64,000 nucleotides of DNA from Streptomyces sp. 1-11 (GTDB lineage Bacteria > Actinomycetota > Actinomycetes > Streptomycetales > Streptomycetaceae), in assembly GCF_007176755.1 (NCBI RefSeq), contig NZ_BJTV01000011.1, positions 225,814 through 289,813 on the forward strand, given 5' to 3'. Made by a program: the position numbers and the translations under genes. Below are positions 16,354 through 24,599 of the stretch, in pieces (within the stretch, counting starts at the first letter, position 1; the number at the start of each line of letters is the position of its first letter). The notes under the pieces were generated by a model, which was given only the letters and a program-made list of their open reading frames with translations, was not told the origin of the DNA and did not search any database.

Positions 16354-17973
16354 TCAGGCCGACACCTTCGGCTTCTGCGGTTCCCGCGGGGCGGGCACCC
16401 CCGCCGCCGGGACCTCTCCCTCGGCGCTCTCGCCGCAGTGCATGACCCGCGGCAGCCGCAGCGCCATCAGCGCGCCGAGCAGCAGCAGGCCGGCGCTGAC
16501 CAGAAGGGTGACGTGCAGCCCGTGCACGAACGAGTCCCGGGCGGCCAGGCGCAGGGACTCCCCGGCGGACCCGCCCAGGCGCCCGGCGACCTCGTAGGCC
16601 TCGCCGAGCGAGTGGCCCGCCTCCCGGGCGGCGCCCGGGGGGACGCCCGGCACCGAGGCGAGGCCGGGCGCGTAGGCCTTGTTCATCACGCTGCCGAGCA
16701 GCGCGATCCCGATCCCGGCGCCGAGCTGGTACGAGGTCTCGCCGATCGCCGCGGCCCCGCCGGCCTGCTCGGCCGGGGCCTCGCTGAGCATCGACTCGTA
16801 GGCGCCGAAGAGGGTGGTCTCCAGACCGAAGCCGAGCAGCACGAAGCCGCCGAGGAGCAGCGCCGCGTTGTCCTCGCCGCCCATCGCGGTCAGGGTCACG
16901 ACCGCGGCGGCGGTGAGGCAGAAGCCGACGGCGACCATGCGGCGCGGTCCGAAGCGGCGCAGCAGCCGGGCGCCCGCGAGGCCCGCCGCCATCGCCGCGA
17001 CGGTCAGCGGCAGCAGCCGCAGGCCCGTGCGCAGCGGCGACAGGCCCAGCACCAGCTGCAGGTACTGCGCCGCGATCAGCTCGAGGCCCACCAGCGCGAG
17101 CATGGCCAGCACGATGCAGCCCACGGAGGTGGTGAACGCCGGCCGCCGGAACATCCGCAGGTCGACCAGTGGGTGCGGGCGGCGCCCCTGGCGGCGGACG
17201 AAGAGGAACAGCAGCGCCGCGCCCAGCAGCAGCGGGGCCACGGTGAACGGGCTCGCGGCGGACTCCCCGCCGCCGAGCCGCTTCACGCCCAGGACGACGC
17301 CGAACAGGCCGGCCGCCGCCATCAGGGCGCCGGTGACGTCCCAGGGGCCGTCGCGCTCGCCCCGGGACTCGGGCAGCAGCAGGCGCCCGACCGGCAGGCT
17401 GACCAGCATCAGCGGGATGTTGACCAGGAAGACCGAGCCCCACCAGAAGTGCTCCAGCAGGAAGCCGCCGAGCAGCGGCCCGACGGCGGCGCCGACGGCG
17501 GCGACCGCGCTCCACACGCCGATCGCCAGCGCGCGCTCGCGCCGGTCGGGGAAGACCTGACGGAGGATCGAGAGGGTCGCGGGCATGATCATCGCGCCGC
17601 CGACGCCCAGCAGCGCGCGGGCGAGGATCAGCGTCTGGGCACTGGGCGCGAAGGCGGCCACGGCGGACGCGACGCCGAACAGGGTGTAGCCGAGCAGCAG
17701 CACACGTCTGCGCCCGACGCGGTCGCCGAGCGTGCCGAAGAGGATCAGCAGCGAGGCGCAGACCAGCGGGTAGACGTCGACGATCCAGAGCAGCTCCACG
17801 GCGCCGGGCCTGAGGTCCTCGGTGACGGCGGGGACCGCCACGTGCAGGACGGTCGCGTCGAGGGCGACGAGCAGCAGGCTGACGCAGAGGACGACCAGGA
17901 CGACCCAGCGGTTGGCACCGGCCCCGGCCGCCCGACGGCGCGGCCGAACGGCGGCCGCGGTCGTGCCGGACAT
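16354..17973 (-). CDS. DHA2-family (14-TM) MFS drug exporter
   Basis: 539 residues, ATG 17973 with GGGAGG upstream. About 14 hydrophobic segments. DHA2 signatures are ALDATVLHVAVPAVTEDL in TM1, WIVDVYPLVCASL in TM2, the motif-A loop GDRVGRRRVLLLG and the antiporter motif C region LGVGGAMIMPATLSI. Relatives export drugs, dyes or the cell's own antibiotics by proton antiport; the substrate is unknown. The C-terminal cytoplasmic tail is Pro/Glu-rich. No TetR regulator gene is adjacent, but the upstream region carries several inverted repeats (18084-18167). It is divergent from the GT-C membrane protein. Confidence 0.88.
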   Translation of the reverse strand: MSGTTAAAVRPRRRAAGAGANRWVVLVVLCVSLLLVALDATVLHVAVPAVTEDLRPGAVELLWIVDVYPLVCASLLILFGTLGDRVGRRRVLLLGYTLFGVASAVAAFAPSAQTLILARALLGVGGAMIMPATLSILRQVFPDRRERALAIGVWSAVAAVGAAVGPLLGGFLLEHFWWGSVFLVNIPLMLVSLPVGRLLLPESRGERDGPWDVTGALMAAAGLFGVVLGVKRLGGGESAASPFTVAPLLLGAALLFLFVRRQGRRPHPLVDLRMFRRPAFTTSVGCIVLAMLALVGLELIAAQYLQLVLGLSPLRTGLRLLPLTVAAMAAGLAGARLLRRFGPRRMVAVGFCLTAAAVVTLTAMGGEDNAALLLGGFVLLGFGLETTLFGAYESMLSEAPAEQAGGAAAIGETSYQLGAGIGIALLGSVMNKAYAPGLASVPGVPPGAAREAGHSLGEAYEVAGRLGGSAGESLRLAARDSFVHGLHVTLLVSAGLLLLGALMALRLPRVMHCGESAEGEVPAAGVPAPREPQKPKVSA

Positions 17974-18083
17974 GTACGTACCTCCCAGATGGTCCCTCGC
18001 GTGCGGCGGACCGGCGGAGCGGGAACCTCCGTCGTACGGCCGGAGAGGAGCGGGGTCTCCGGCCCGCGCGAACCCACGCGGGT

Positions 18084-18167
18084 GACTCGTCAGCGTACGC
18101 GAGTCCGTGATGGGCACACGTGGCGGACCTCTCACACGTGGGACCCAACCCGTGTGGCGTACGCCAC
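18084..18167. promoter_or_regulatory. Inverted-repeat-rich divergent promoter region
   Basis: GTGGCGTACGCCAC at 18154-18167 is a perfect 14-bp palindrome. GACTCG (18084-18089) and CGAGTC (18100-18105) form an inverted repeat with a 10-bp spacer. CACACGTGG occurs twice between them. The region lies between the divergent MFS (17973) and GT-C (18233) starts, so one or more operators are likely. Confidence 0.5.
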
Positions 18168-18232
18168 CTCGCGGGCCGTCGTGCGGGGCCCGGCGGACGG
18201 ACCGGTCCGGGAGCCGGTCGATAATCGAGCCC

Positions 18233-19549
18233 GTGACCGACCTAGCTACGCGCGTGGCCCCGGCCCGCGGCACCCTCCCGCGCCGGGCGGCCCCGGCCCT
18301 CCTCGGGTACGCGGCCGTCCGGATCCTCGGCCTGCTCGTGCTGGCCGCGTGGAGCGCCGCGCGCGGCAGCAGCGCGCTCACGCTGCTGGGCGCGCGCTGG
18401 GACTCCCTCTGGTACACCCGGGTCGCCGAGCTCGGCTACGGCTACGAGGTGCGCCTGCCGAACGGCGACGTCCACTCCAATCTGGCGTTCTTCCCACTGC
18501 TGCCCTGGCTGGAGCGGCTGCTGCACGCCGTGACGCCGCTGTCGTACGCCGACGCCGGCCTGGTCGTCTCCGTGCTCGCCTCGCTGGCCGCGGCGGGCGG
18601 CATCTTCGCGGTCGCGGACCGGGTGTACGGGCCCCGGGCGGGGGTCTGCGCGGTGCTGCTGTGGGCGGTGCTGCCGGTCGGGATCGTGCAGTCGATGGCG
18701 TACAGCGAGTCGCTGTTCACCGCGCTGGCGGCCTGGTCGCTGTACGCCGTGCTGACCGGCCGGTGGGTGAGCGCGGGCGTGCTGGCGGCGCTGGCGGGGC
18801 TGACCCGGCCGGTGGGTCTCGCGGTGGTCGCGGCGGTGTGGGCGGCGGGCGTGCTCACGTTCGTGAGGGAGCGGGGCGCGCGCGACGCCGGCGGCGGCGA
18901 CGGTGCTCACGGTCCGGCGGCCGATGTGCGCGCCGGGCGCGTCGCGTGCACCGACGGCGCGCACGAACCGACGCGCGCCCTGTCCGCGCCGGACGGCGCG
19001 CTCCACGCGACACGCGCCCTGCCCCTCACCCCCCGCGCCCCTCACCCGCCCGCCTGGCGCCGCGTACTCGGACTGCTCCTCGCCCCGCTGGGCGCGGCCG
19101 GCTATGTGCTGTGGGTCGGCCGGCGCACCGGAAAGGGGCCGCTCGGCTATCTGGACGTGCAGGCCGGCTGGCGCAACGGGTTCGACGGCGGATACGCCTT
19201 CGCCCGCTTCGTCGCCGACAAGTTCACGTCACTGCCGTCGGCCCTCGCCGGAGTCGGCCTGATCGCCGGGGTGGTGCTGCTGATCGCGCTGTACGCCACC
19301 GGCGTGCGGCAGCGCCAGCCCCTGCCGCTGCTGGTGTACACGGGTGTCGTCCTCGCGCTCGCCCTGTGCGCCTCGAGCTACTTCGGGTCGAAGCCGCGGC
19401 TGCTGATGCCGGCGTTCCCGCTGCTGTTCCCGCTCGCCCGCGCCCTGGCCCGGCCGCGGACCGCCAGATCGGCGCTGGTCACGGCGGGTCTGGCGGTGCT
19501 GGCCGCGGTGTACGGCGCGTTCTGGCTGAACGGCTCCGGTCCGCCGTGA
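18233..19549 (+). CDS. GT-C fold membrane protein, PIG-V-like mannosyltransferase family
   Basis: 438 residues from GTG 18233. About 10 hydrophobic segments. After TM1 comes the extracytoplasmic loop ARWDSLWYTRVAELGYGY with an Asp in the position used by GT-C glycosyltransferases, and then HSNLAFFPLLPWLERLLHAV, the PIG-V-like pattern. A long Gly/Ala/Arg-rich cytoplasmic loop (about 215-270) interrupts the membrane part. Such enzymes move a sugar, often mannose from a polyprenyl-phosphate carrier, onto a lipid or protein outside the membrane. The donor and acceptor here are unknown. It is divergent from the MFS exporter and followed by an inverted repeat. Confidence 0.75.
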   Translation: MTDLATRVAPARGTLPRRAAPALLGYAAVRILGLLVLAAWSAARGSSALTLLGARWDSLWYTRVAELGYGYEVRLPNGDVHSNLAFFPLLPWLERLLHAVTPLSYADAGLVVSVLASLAAAGGIFAVADRVYGPRAGVCAVLLWAVLPVGIVQSMAYSESLFTALAAWSLYAVLTGRWVSAGVLAALAGLTRPVGLAVVAAVWAAGVLTFVRERGARDAGGGDGAHGPAADVRAGRVACTDGAHEPTRALSAPDGALHATRALPLTPRAPHPPAWRRVLGLLLAPLGAAGYVLWVGRRTGKGPLGYLDVQAGWRNGFDGGYAFARFVADKFTSLPSALAGVGLIAGVVLLIALYATGVRQRQPLPLLVYTGVVLALALCASSYFGSKPRLLMPAFPLLFPLARALARPRTARSALVTAGLAVLAAVYGAFWLNGSGPP

Positions 19550-19578
19550 CCGGCTCCGGCGGCCCGATGAGCGCGCCC

Positions 19579-19612
19579 TGAATTCGACACGATGATTCGG
19601 TGAACGAATTCA
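19579..19612. repeat. Inverted repeat TGAATTCG...CGAATTCA
   Basis: Perfect 8-bp arms at 19579-19586 and 19605-19612 with an 18-nt spacer, in an AT-richer patch before the PAP2 gene. It could be a terminator for the gene to the left or an operator for the PAP2 promoter; GATATAACC just after it is a possible -10 region. Confidence 0.5.
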
Positions 19613-19786
19613 TAAGCGGGATATAACCGCCACCCGAAATGATCAAAGGAATTGCAGGAAGCAGGCTCAGCGGATTGCGGAATCCCAGGAATTCGGCGGC
19701 TCCTGAGAGGTTTCCCACATCACATCGTCATCACAAAGACGCTGTTTCGACCGGGAACAGAGCGCACTCACTGTAACGTCGATCGG

Positions 19787-20866
19787 GTGCGTACCGAACC
19801 AAACCTCACCCGGCGTCTGGACCGGGTGTTCGCCAGGCTGGACCGTGAGCCGGAACGGCCGGCCCACATCGATGTGCCGCGGATGAGCCGGCACCGGGTC
19901 GTGCTGTTCACCGCGACCCTCGCCTTCTACCTGGCGATCGTGTGGGCCGTGGTGATCACCTCCTGGCTGGTCCGGCTCGACTGGCTGGTCATGTTCTTCC
20001 GCCCGTACCAGCAGTGGTCGGAGATCCACTGGTTCGTCGACTACTACGTGGTGCTCGGCCAGCGCGGCCCCACCGCCGTGATGGTCGCCGCCTGGCTGGG
20101 CTGGCGCTCCTGGCGGCAGCACACGCTCCGCCCGCTGCTGACCCTCGGCGCCTCGTTGCTGCTGCTCAACATCACGGTCGGCGCCGCCAAGTACGGCATG
20201 GGCCGGCTCGGCCCGCACTACGCCACCGTGATCGGCTCGAACGAGATGGGTCTCGGCGGCGATATATTTCCCAGCGGCCACACCGCGAACGCCGTGGTGA
20301 CCTGGGGAATCCTGGCCTACCTGGCCTCCACCCCGACCGCGCGCCGCTGGCTGTCCGCCGTGTCGGCCGTGACCTCGCTGGGCGTCGGGATGGCCACCGT
20401 CTACCTCGGTACGCACTGGCTGAGCGACGTGCTGCTGGGCTGGGCCGCGGGCCTGCTGATCCTGCTCGCGCTGCCGTGGTGCGAGCCGCTGATCGCCCGG
20501 TCCGAGACCGCGATCTTCGACCTGCGCGACCGCTGGCGCGCCCGCCGCGGCCGTACCGTACCCACCCCCGCTCCCGCTTCCGCTTCCGCTCCCGCTTCCG
20601 CTCCCGCGGGGGGAACCCCCTCGGCCGTGCCGGTCACCCCGGTGCTGCTCAAGCCGCGGACCGCGCCCGCCGAGCAGTCCGGCCCGGCCCGCGAGCCGGT
20701 GCCGTCGGTGCGCGGCCCCCGGGCGCCGGTGCACATGGCCCCGAGCCCGCACGCGGCCCGCTCGGAGCGCACCCCGGTCACCCCGGCGGGCAGCCGCCGC
20801 CCACCGCACGCCGACCGGCTGCCGCGCGGCGCCTCCCAGCCGGCTCGTCCCGTCTCGGGCGGCTGA
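19787..20866 (+). CDS. PAP2-family membrane phosphatase, variant active site
   Basis: 359 residues from GTG 19787 (MRTEPNLTRRLDRVF). Five to six membrane segments (about 45-230) carry the lipid phosphatase motifs: KYGMGRLGPHY in place of K-x6-RP, FPSGHTANA (PSGH, general acid His), and VYLGTHWLSDVL (His nucleophile and Asp). In the third motif the usual Ser-Arg before VYLG is Ala-Thr, so the phosphate-binding Arg is missing. The C-terminal third is a soluble Pro/Ala/Ser-rich tail with short repeats. The likely role is dephosphorylation or transfer on a lipid phosphate at the outer membrane face. RBS is weak; an upstream in-frame start exists. It ends at a strong bidirectional terminator. Confidence 0.82.
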   Translation: MRTEPNLTRRLDRVFARLDREPERPAHIDVPRMSRHRVVLFTATLAFYLAIVWAVVITSWLVRLDWLVMFFRPYQQWSEIHWFVDYYVVLGQRGPTAVMVAAWLGWRSWRQHTLRPLLTLGASLLLLNITVGAAKYGMGRLGPHYATVIGSNEMGLGGDIFPSGHTANAVVTWGILAYLASTPTARRWLSAVSAVTSLGVGMATVYLGTHWLSDVLLGWAAGLLILLALPWCEPLIARSETAIFDLRDRWRARRGRTVPTPAPASASAPASAPAGGTPSAVPVTPVLLKPRTAPAEQSGPAREPVPSVRGPRAPVHMAPSPHAARSERTPVTPAGSRRPPHADRLPRGASQPARPVSGG

Positions 20867-20918
20867 CGCCCGGCAGGTCGGGGGGTCCGGTATGCACGAG
20901 CGACCCCAGCGGCCACCG

Positions 20919-20955
20919 CGAAGGCCCCGCCCCCGGAAGGGGAGCGGGGCCTTCG
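20919..20955. terminator. Strong bidirectional terminator
   Basis: CGAAGGCCCCGC (20919-20930) pairs with GCGGGGCCTTCG (20944-20955), and inside it CCCC-GGAA-GGGG continues the stem with one bulged base. It separates the convergent PAP2 and I78-like genes. Confidence 0.85.
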
Positions 20956-20961
20956 GCGTGC

Positions 20962-21177
20962 TCAGCCCTTCCAGGCACGGGTCACCCGGCCGTCCCGCAC
21001 CTCGAAGTTGAGCCGGCCCACCCGGTACTCCATGGTGATGATCGCGCCCGGCGGCAGCGACCGTACCGCCGACCATCCGCGCTGCCGGGCGAGCCGCTCG
21101 GCGCTCGGCGCTTCGAGGCCGACGTACCCGTCCGGACTGTCCTGGGGCTCCGCTGGCGGAGTGGGAATCGGTGCCAT
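20962..21177 (-). CDS. Peptidase inhibitor I78-family small protein
   Basis: 71 residues, ATG 21177. After a Pro-rich N-terminus (about 1-20) comes the I78 pattern AERLARQRGWSAVRSLPPGA, then ITMEYRVGRLNFEVRDGRVTRAWKG, with the reactive loop around the paired Pro and the conserved Arg-Leu-Asn-hydrophobic strand. I78 proteins resemble potato inhibitor I and inhibit serine proteases, but many bacterial members are uncharacterised. There is no signal peptide, so it would stay in the cytoplasm. It is transcribed alone toward the bidirectional terminator. The product is small but looks like a real protein and not a shadow frame. Confidence 0.8.
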   Translation of the reverse strand: MAPIPTPPAEPQDSPDGYVGLEAPSAERLARQRGWSAVRSLPPGAIITMEYRVGRLNFEVRDGRVTRAWKG

Positions 21178-21472
21178 GCGGCCACGCTAGGCCGCATCGG
21201 GCGGCGACGGAAGGCACGGCGGCGGCCTGCTCCGGCCCCTCTCCTGTCACGCTTCTGTCACAGGTTCCGGGCGCCGGATTTTCTCGAACTCCTTCACACG
21301 ATCGGGGGTTTCCGACTCGTTCGCCGGGGTATTCGAACACAATTTCCGCGTGTCGCAGCACCCCGCCGAATTGGCCGGCGGAAAGCGCCGCCGCCCCTGT
21401 CGGGCCGGGTCCGCGGCGCGTTTCCGCGCCGAATCCGTAGCGGCGCCGGGCGGGCCGAGGCCACCGGGAATT

Positions 21473-22474
21473 TCAGTGATTCGGCGCCTCACCGGCGTGC
21501 GTCGGCGCCGACCGGGCCAAGGCACCGTCGAGCCGGTCGCGGACCCTCCTGACCGAATCGGTCAGCTCGGCGGGCTCCAGGACCTCGAACGGGAAGCCGG
21601 TCATCATGATGTGAATCACCATCACGTCCAGGCTCGGCGCGCCGCTGCGCAGGACGCAGGCGTCGGGGCCGTCGGCCTCCAGCGTCCCGGCGGACGGCGA
21701 GATCCGCTCGGCGGCCTCGTGCAGCGGCACCAGCAGCCGGACCGCGGACCGCTCGGCGTACGCGCGCGTGGAGACGCCCTCGGACACATAGGCGGCCAGG
21801 TCGCCGGCGGGCGGTTCGCGTGGGGTGAAGCGGGGGCCGTACGGCGGCCTCGGGGTGATGCGGTCGACGCGGAAGGTCCGCCAGTCCGACCGGTCCACGT
21901 CCCAGGCGACCAGGTACCAGCGGCGCTCGGTGCACACCAGCCGGTGCGGTTCCACGGTGCGGCGGCCGGCGGCGCCGTCGTGCGTGCGGTACTCGAAGCG
22001 CAGCCGCTCGGCGTCCCGGCACAGATGGGCGATCTCGGTGAGCAGCGCCGGGTCGACCGGGGAGGCCGGCGGGCCGCCGCGCAGCATCGGCACGGTGAAG
22101 GCGTTGAGCGCGCCCACCCGGCGGCGCAGCCGGCTGGGCAGCACCTGCTCCAGCTTGGCGAGGGCGCGCACGGAGGTCTCGCCGATGCCCTCGATGCCCT
22201 GTCCGGCGACGGTGCGCAGGCCGACGGCCACGGCGACGGCCTCGTCGTCGTCCAGCAGCAGCGGGGGCAGTTCGGCGCCCGCGCCGAGCTGGTAGCCGCC
22301 GCCGGTGCCGGGGCTGGCGTTGACCGGGTAGCCCAGCTCGCGCAGCCGGTCGACGTCCCGGCGGACCGTGCGCGGGGTGACGCCGAGCCGGTCGGCGAGT
22401 TCGGCGCCGGACCACTCGCGGTGGGCCTGGAGCAGCGAGAGCAGGCGCAGCAGTCGTGCCGAGGTCTCCAACAT
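21473..22474 (-). CDS. WYL-domain HTH transcriptional regulator (YafY-like)
   Basis: 333 residues. The N-terminal HTH_11 (about 1-55: SGAELADRLGVTPRTVRRDVDRLRELG) binds DNA; a linker with GGGYQLGAG follows; the WYL domain (about 140-215) includes LRFEYRTHDG, HRLVCTERRWYLVAWD and FRVDRI; and a WCX-like C-terminal extension ends the protein. WYL proteins sense nucleic acids or small ligands and often control defence or DNA-damage genes. No target is adjacent. It is followed by rpf on the same strand reading toward it, with a hairpin in between. The ATG at 22474 matches the usual family start MLETSARLLRLL. Confidence 0.88.
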   Translation of the reverse strand: MLETSARLLRLLSLLQAHREWSGAELADRLGVTPRTVRRDVDRLRELGYPVNASPGTGGGYQLGAGAELPPLLLDDDEAVAVAVGLRTVAGQGIEGIGETSVRALAKLEQVLPSRLRRRVGALNAFTVPMLRGGPPASPVDPALLTEIAHLCRDAERLRFEYRTHDGAAGRRTVEPHRLVCTERRWYLVAWDVDRSDWRTFRVDRITPRPPYGPRFTPREPPAGDLAAYVSEGVSTRAYAERSAVRLLVPLHEAAERISPSAGTLEADGPDACVLRSGAPSLDVMVIHIMMTGFPFEVLEPAELTDSVRRVRDRLDGALARSAPTHAGEAPNH

Positions 22475-22500
22475 GAGGCAGAGTCTGCCGGACGACGCGG

Positions 22501-22532
22501 ACAGCCGCTGTCCTCGACGGGACAGCGGCTGT
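22501..22532 (-). terminator. Hairpin terminator after rpf
   Basis: ACAGCCGCTGTCC (22501-22513) pairs perfectly with 22520-22532 across a 6-nt loop, between the rpf stop (22548) and the WYL regulator start (22474). Confidence 0.75.
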
Positions 22533-22547
22533 GCGTGCGCGGGCGGC

Positions 22548-23198
22548 TCAGAGCGCCAGGCGCCGGCCGGGCACGATCATGTTCGGGTCGTCGCCGATGA
22601 CGTTGCGGTTGGCGGCGTAGACCCGCTGCCAGCTGGTGCCGTGCCGGGCGGCGATGGCGCTCAGGGTGTCGCCCTCGCGGACGGTGTAGCCGCCGCGGGC
22701 CGCGTGGCCTTCGGTGCGGGCCGCCGTGCCCTCGGGTTTCGGCGCGGGCGCGGACTTCGTCGTCGCGCCGCTCGCGGTGCCGGCGGCCGGTGCGGCCGCG
22801 GGGGCGGTCCCGGAGGCGCCGGCCCGGCCCGAGCAGACCGGCCAGGCGCCCCAGCCCTGGGCCTGCTGGACCTTGGTGGCGACGGAGATCTGCGCGCCCC
22901 GGGAGGCCTGGTCGGCCGTCGGGGCGTAGGCGGCGCCGCCGTACGCGCGCCAGGTGCCGGCGGAGAACTGGAGCCCGCCGTAGTAGCCGTTGCCGGTGTT
23001 GATGTGCCAGTTGCCGCCGCTCTCGCACTGGGCGATGCGGTCCCACACCCCGTTGTCCGCCGCGGCCGCGTTGCCGGTGGCGGCCAGGAGTCCCAGGGGG
23101 GCCAGCAGCGCGGCTCCGGCCAGGGCGGCCGTCGCACGGCCCTTGCGGGCACCTTCGGGACGGGCGGTGTTGCGGGTGGTATCGGCACACTCGGACAT
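22548..23198 (-). CDS. Resuscitation-promoting factor with LysM domain
   Basis: 216 residues from ATG 23198 (MSECADTTRN). A signal peptide ends near residue 47 (GNAAAAD). The transglycosylase-like Rpf domain (about 48-125) has WDRIAQCESGGNWHINTGNG with catalytic Glu59, YGGLQFSAGTW and the disulfide partner in PVCSG. A Pro/Ala/Thr linker and a C-terminal LysM (about 168-215: YTVREGDTLSAIAARHG) follow. It is secreted, binds peptidoglycan and cleaves glycan strands, helping spore germination and growth. S. coelicolor has several rpf genes and rpfA is controlled by a c-di-AMP riboswitch; I cannot say which paralogue this is. The leader before it is long. Confidence 0.9.
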   Translation of the reverse strand: MSECADTTRNTARPEGARKGRATAALAGAALLAPLGLLAATGNAAAADNGVWDRIAQCESGGNWHINTGNGYYGGLQFSAGTWRAYGGAAYAPTADQASRGAQISVATKVQQAQGWGAWPVCSGRAGASGTAPAAAPAAGTASGATTKSAPAPKPEGTAARTEGHAARGGYTVREGDTLSAIAARHGTSWQRVYAANRNVIGDDPNMIVPGRRLAL

Positions 23199-23736
23199 GT
23201 GATTCCCTCTCCACGAACCCGGGCTCCCCCGGGCGGAGCGCGCCTCACCGCGCAGGACCGCGGTTCCTCGCGCCCGCCCCGTCCGCCGCGGCCGGTGCGG
23301 CGATCGTGCTCTGCCTGGCCGGCCGGCGGACGTACCCGAGCGGTGCTCGTTGCACACGGCGGAGGAATCTAGAGAGAGCGGGCGGCCGATTTCAACCAAC
23401 TCGCCGTCTTTCCAGGCCAGTTCGCGGTTACCCCGGGTATCGGCGATTTTCGGCCAGCCCATTCATGCATTGATGTCATGATTTTTCGGCCACCCACCCG
23501 GCTGACCTGTGACCCACTTCACCCGTTCAAGTTCCTTGACGTGACACGCACTTGACGGTGAGTGTCCGATTCCGCACCAGCAGTGACCCTGTGCGGTGGA
23601 TGGTTCGATTCCGTTGTCCCGGGGGCGTGACCCCCACCACAGGACGCCCGTTGTCTTCTTCATGAGCCCGGAACCCCGGGGCTCATCGGCCGGGAGCCAC
23701 CCGGCCGACCCTGCACCGCATCCCGAGGGAGCCACC
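23199..23736. other. Long divergent leader region between rpf and a hypothetical gene
   Basis: 538 bp. On the minus strand the rpf leader is at least about 260 nt if its promoter lies beyond 23460. It contains CGCCGATACCCGGGGTAACC (23424-23443 region) and TTGGTTGAAATCGG (23387-23400 region), which recall parts of the c-di-AMP (ydaO) riboswitch core, but the ACCCGACAGC-type 3' element is not found. TTGACG and TTGACGG near 23536-23558 could be -35 elements for the plus-strand gene. No gene is supported here. Confidence 0.4.
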
Positions 23737-24522
23737 GTGCCGCGCATGCTCGACGTCAGTGACGCAGTACGCGCCGAGATCGGCGACGAAGAAGCCGACC
23801 GGCTGCTCGCCGGAGACAACGCCCCGGGCAGTTACGACTGCACCTCCTGCCGCACCCCGGGCGACTCCGAGCAGGAGCGCACCAGCACCGTTCTGTTCGT
23901 CGGCGACGAGACGGCCGTCCTCGCCTTCGCCCACGCCGGCTGCCTGCCCTCGCAGGTCGTCCAGGTCACCGAGGAGCAGCTGCAGGGCGCCGTCCGGTCC
24001 ATCGGGGGCCGTCCGGCCGTGGACGGCGAGCCGCAGCGGTCCGTGCCGGAGCAGGCCGTGCTCGGTGTGACCAGCGGGCTGGTCCTGATCGAGGGCGAGT
24101 TGCACCCCGCGCTCGTCGTCGAGCCGACGGCGCCCGTCGTGCGCCCCGGCTCCTACGGCTCCGGCGACGACTTCCTGCCGCTGCTCATCGAGCAGGGCTT
24201 CATGCCGGTGATGGAGCTGACATCGGTCCCGCCGGTGCTGCACGGCTGGTCGGTCCTGCTGGCGATGGGCCAGCTGCACGCGGTGCTCCAGCCGGGCGTG
24301 GGCGGCGGTCAGCCGGTCGCCTGGTGGCAGGCGCACCAGCCGCTGCAGGTGACGGACAGCTGGCGGGCCGCCGCCAACAAGCACCAGCAGGTGCTGATGT
24401 TCGCGGCGCCGGTGGGCTCCATCGGCCGGCAGCCCCGGGAGGACCTGCTGCGCGGCTCCCTCGACCGGGCCGCGGCGAGCGGCAAGCTGGTGGCGGCCGC
24501 GCTGCCGCTCGCGGGCACCTGA
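23737..24522 (+). CDS. Conserved Streptomyces-type hypothetical protein
   Basis: 261 residues from GTG 23737 (MPRMLDVSDAVRAEIGDEEADRLL), which has GAGGGA 6 nt upstream; the longer upstream frame lacks an RBS. A CxxC pair in DCTSCRTPGD (about residues 36-45) could hold zinc, but no second pair is close. The rest alternates strands and helices (VLFVGDETAVLAFAHAGC; SGLVLIEGELHPALVVEP), with no membrane segment. I do not recognise a named domain. It is followed by a hairpin and another Streptomyces-type hypothetical on the same strand. It is divergent from rpf. Coding support comes from the RBS, the codon pattern and a product that reads as a folded protein. Confidence 0.75.
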   Translation: MPRMLDVSDAVRAEIGDEEADRLLAGDNAPGSYDCTSCRTPGDSEQERTSTVLFVGDETAVLAFAHAGCLPSQVVQVTEEQLQGAVRSIGGRPAVDGEPQRSVPEQAVLGVTSGLVLIEGELHPALVVEPTAPVVRPGSYGSGDDFLPLLIEQGFMPVMELTSVPPVLHGWSVLLAMGQLHAVLQPGVGGGQPVAWWQAHQPLQVTDSWRAAANKHQQVLMFAAPVGSIGRQPREDLLRGSLDRAAASGKLVAAALPLAGT

Positions 24523-24560
24523 GAGGCGTCCCCGCGGGCGGGCAGCGCACCCGACTTGTA

Positions 24561-24588
24561 CGACCGCATCCCTTCGGGATCCCGGTCG
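24561..24588 (+). terminator. Hairpin between two hypothetical genes
   Basis: CGACCG (24561-24566) pairs with CGGTCG (24583-24588), and inside it ATCCC-TTC-GGGAT makes a second stem, followed by TTT. It lies 38 nt past one stop and 11 nt before the next gene start, so it may terminate or attenuate. Confidence 0.65.
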
Positions 24589-24599
24589 TTTGGACATAC

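Noticed and set aside
23199..23462. In-frame N-terminal extension of rpf beginning MGWPKIADTRG
   Set aside because: It would place about 88 residues before a normal signal peptide, and the stretch turns into Arg/Gly noise. It is more likely untranslated leader.
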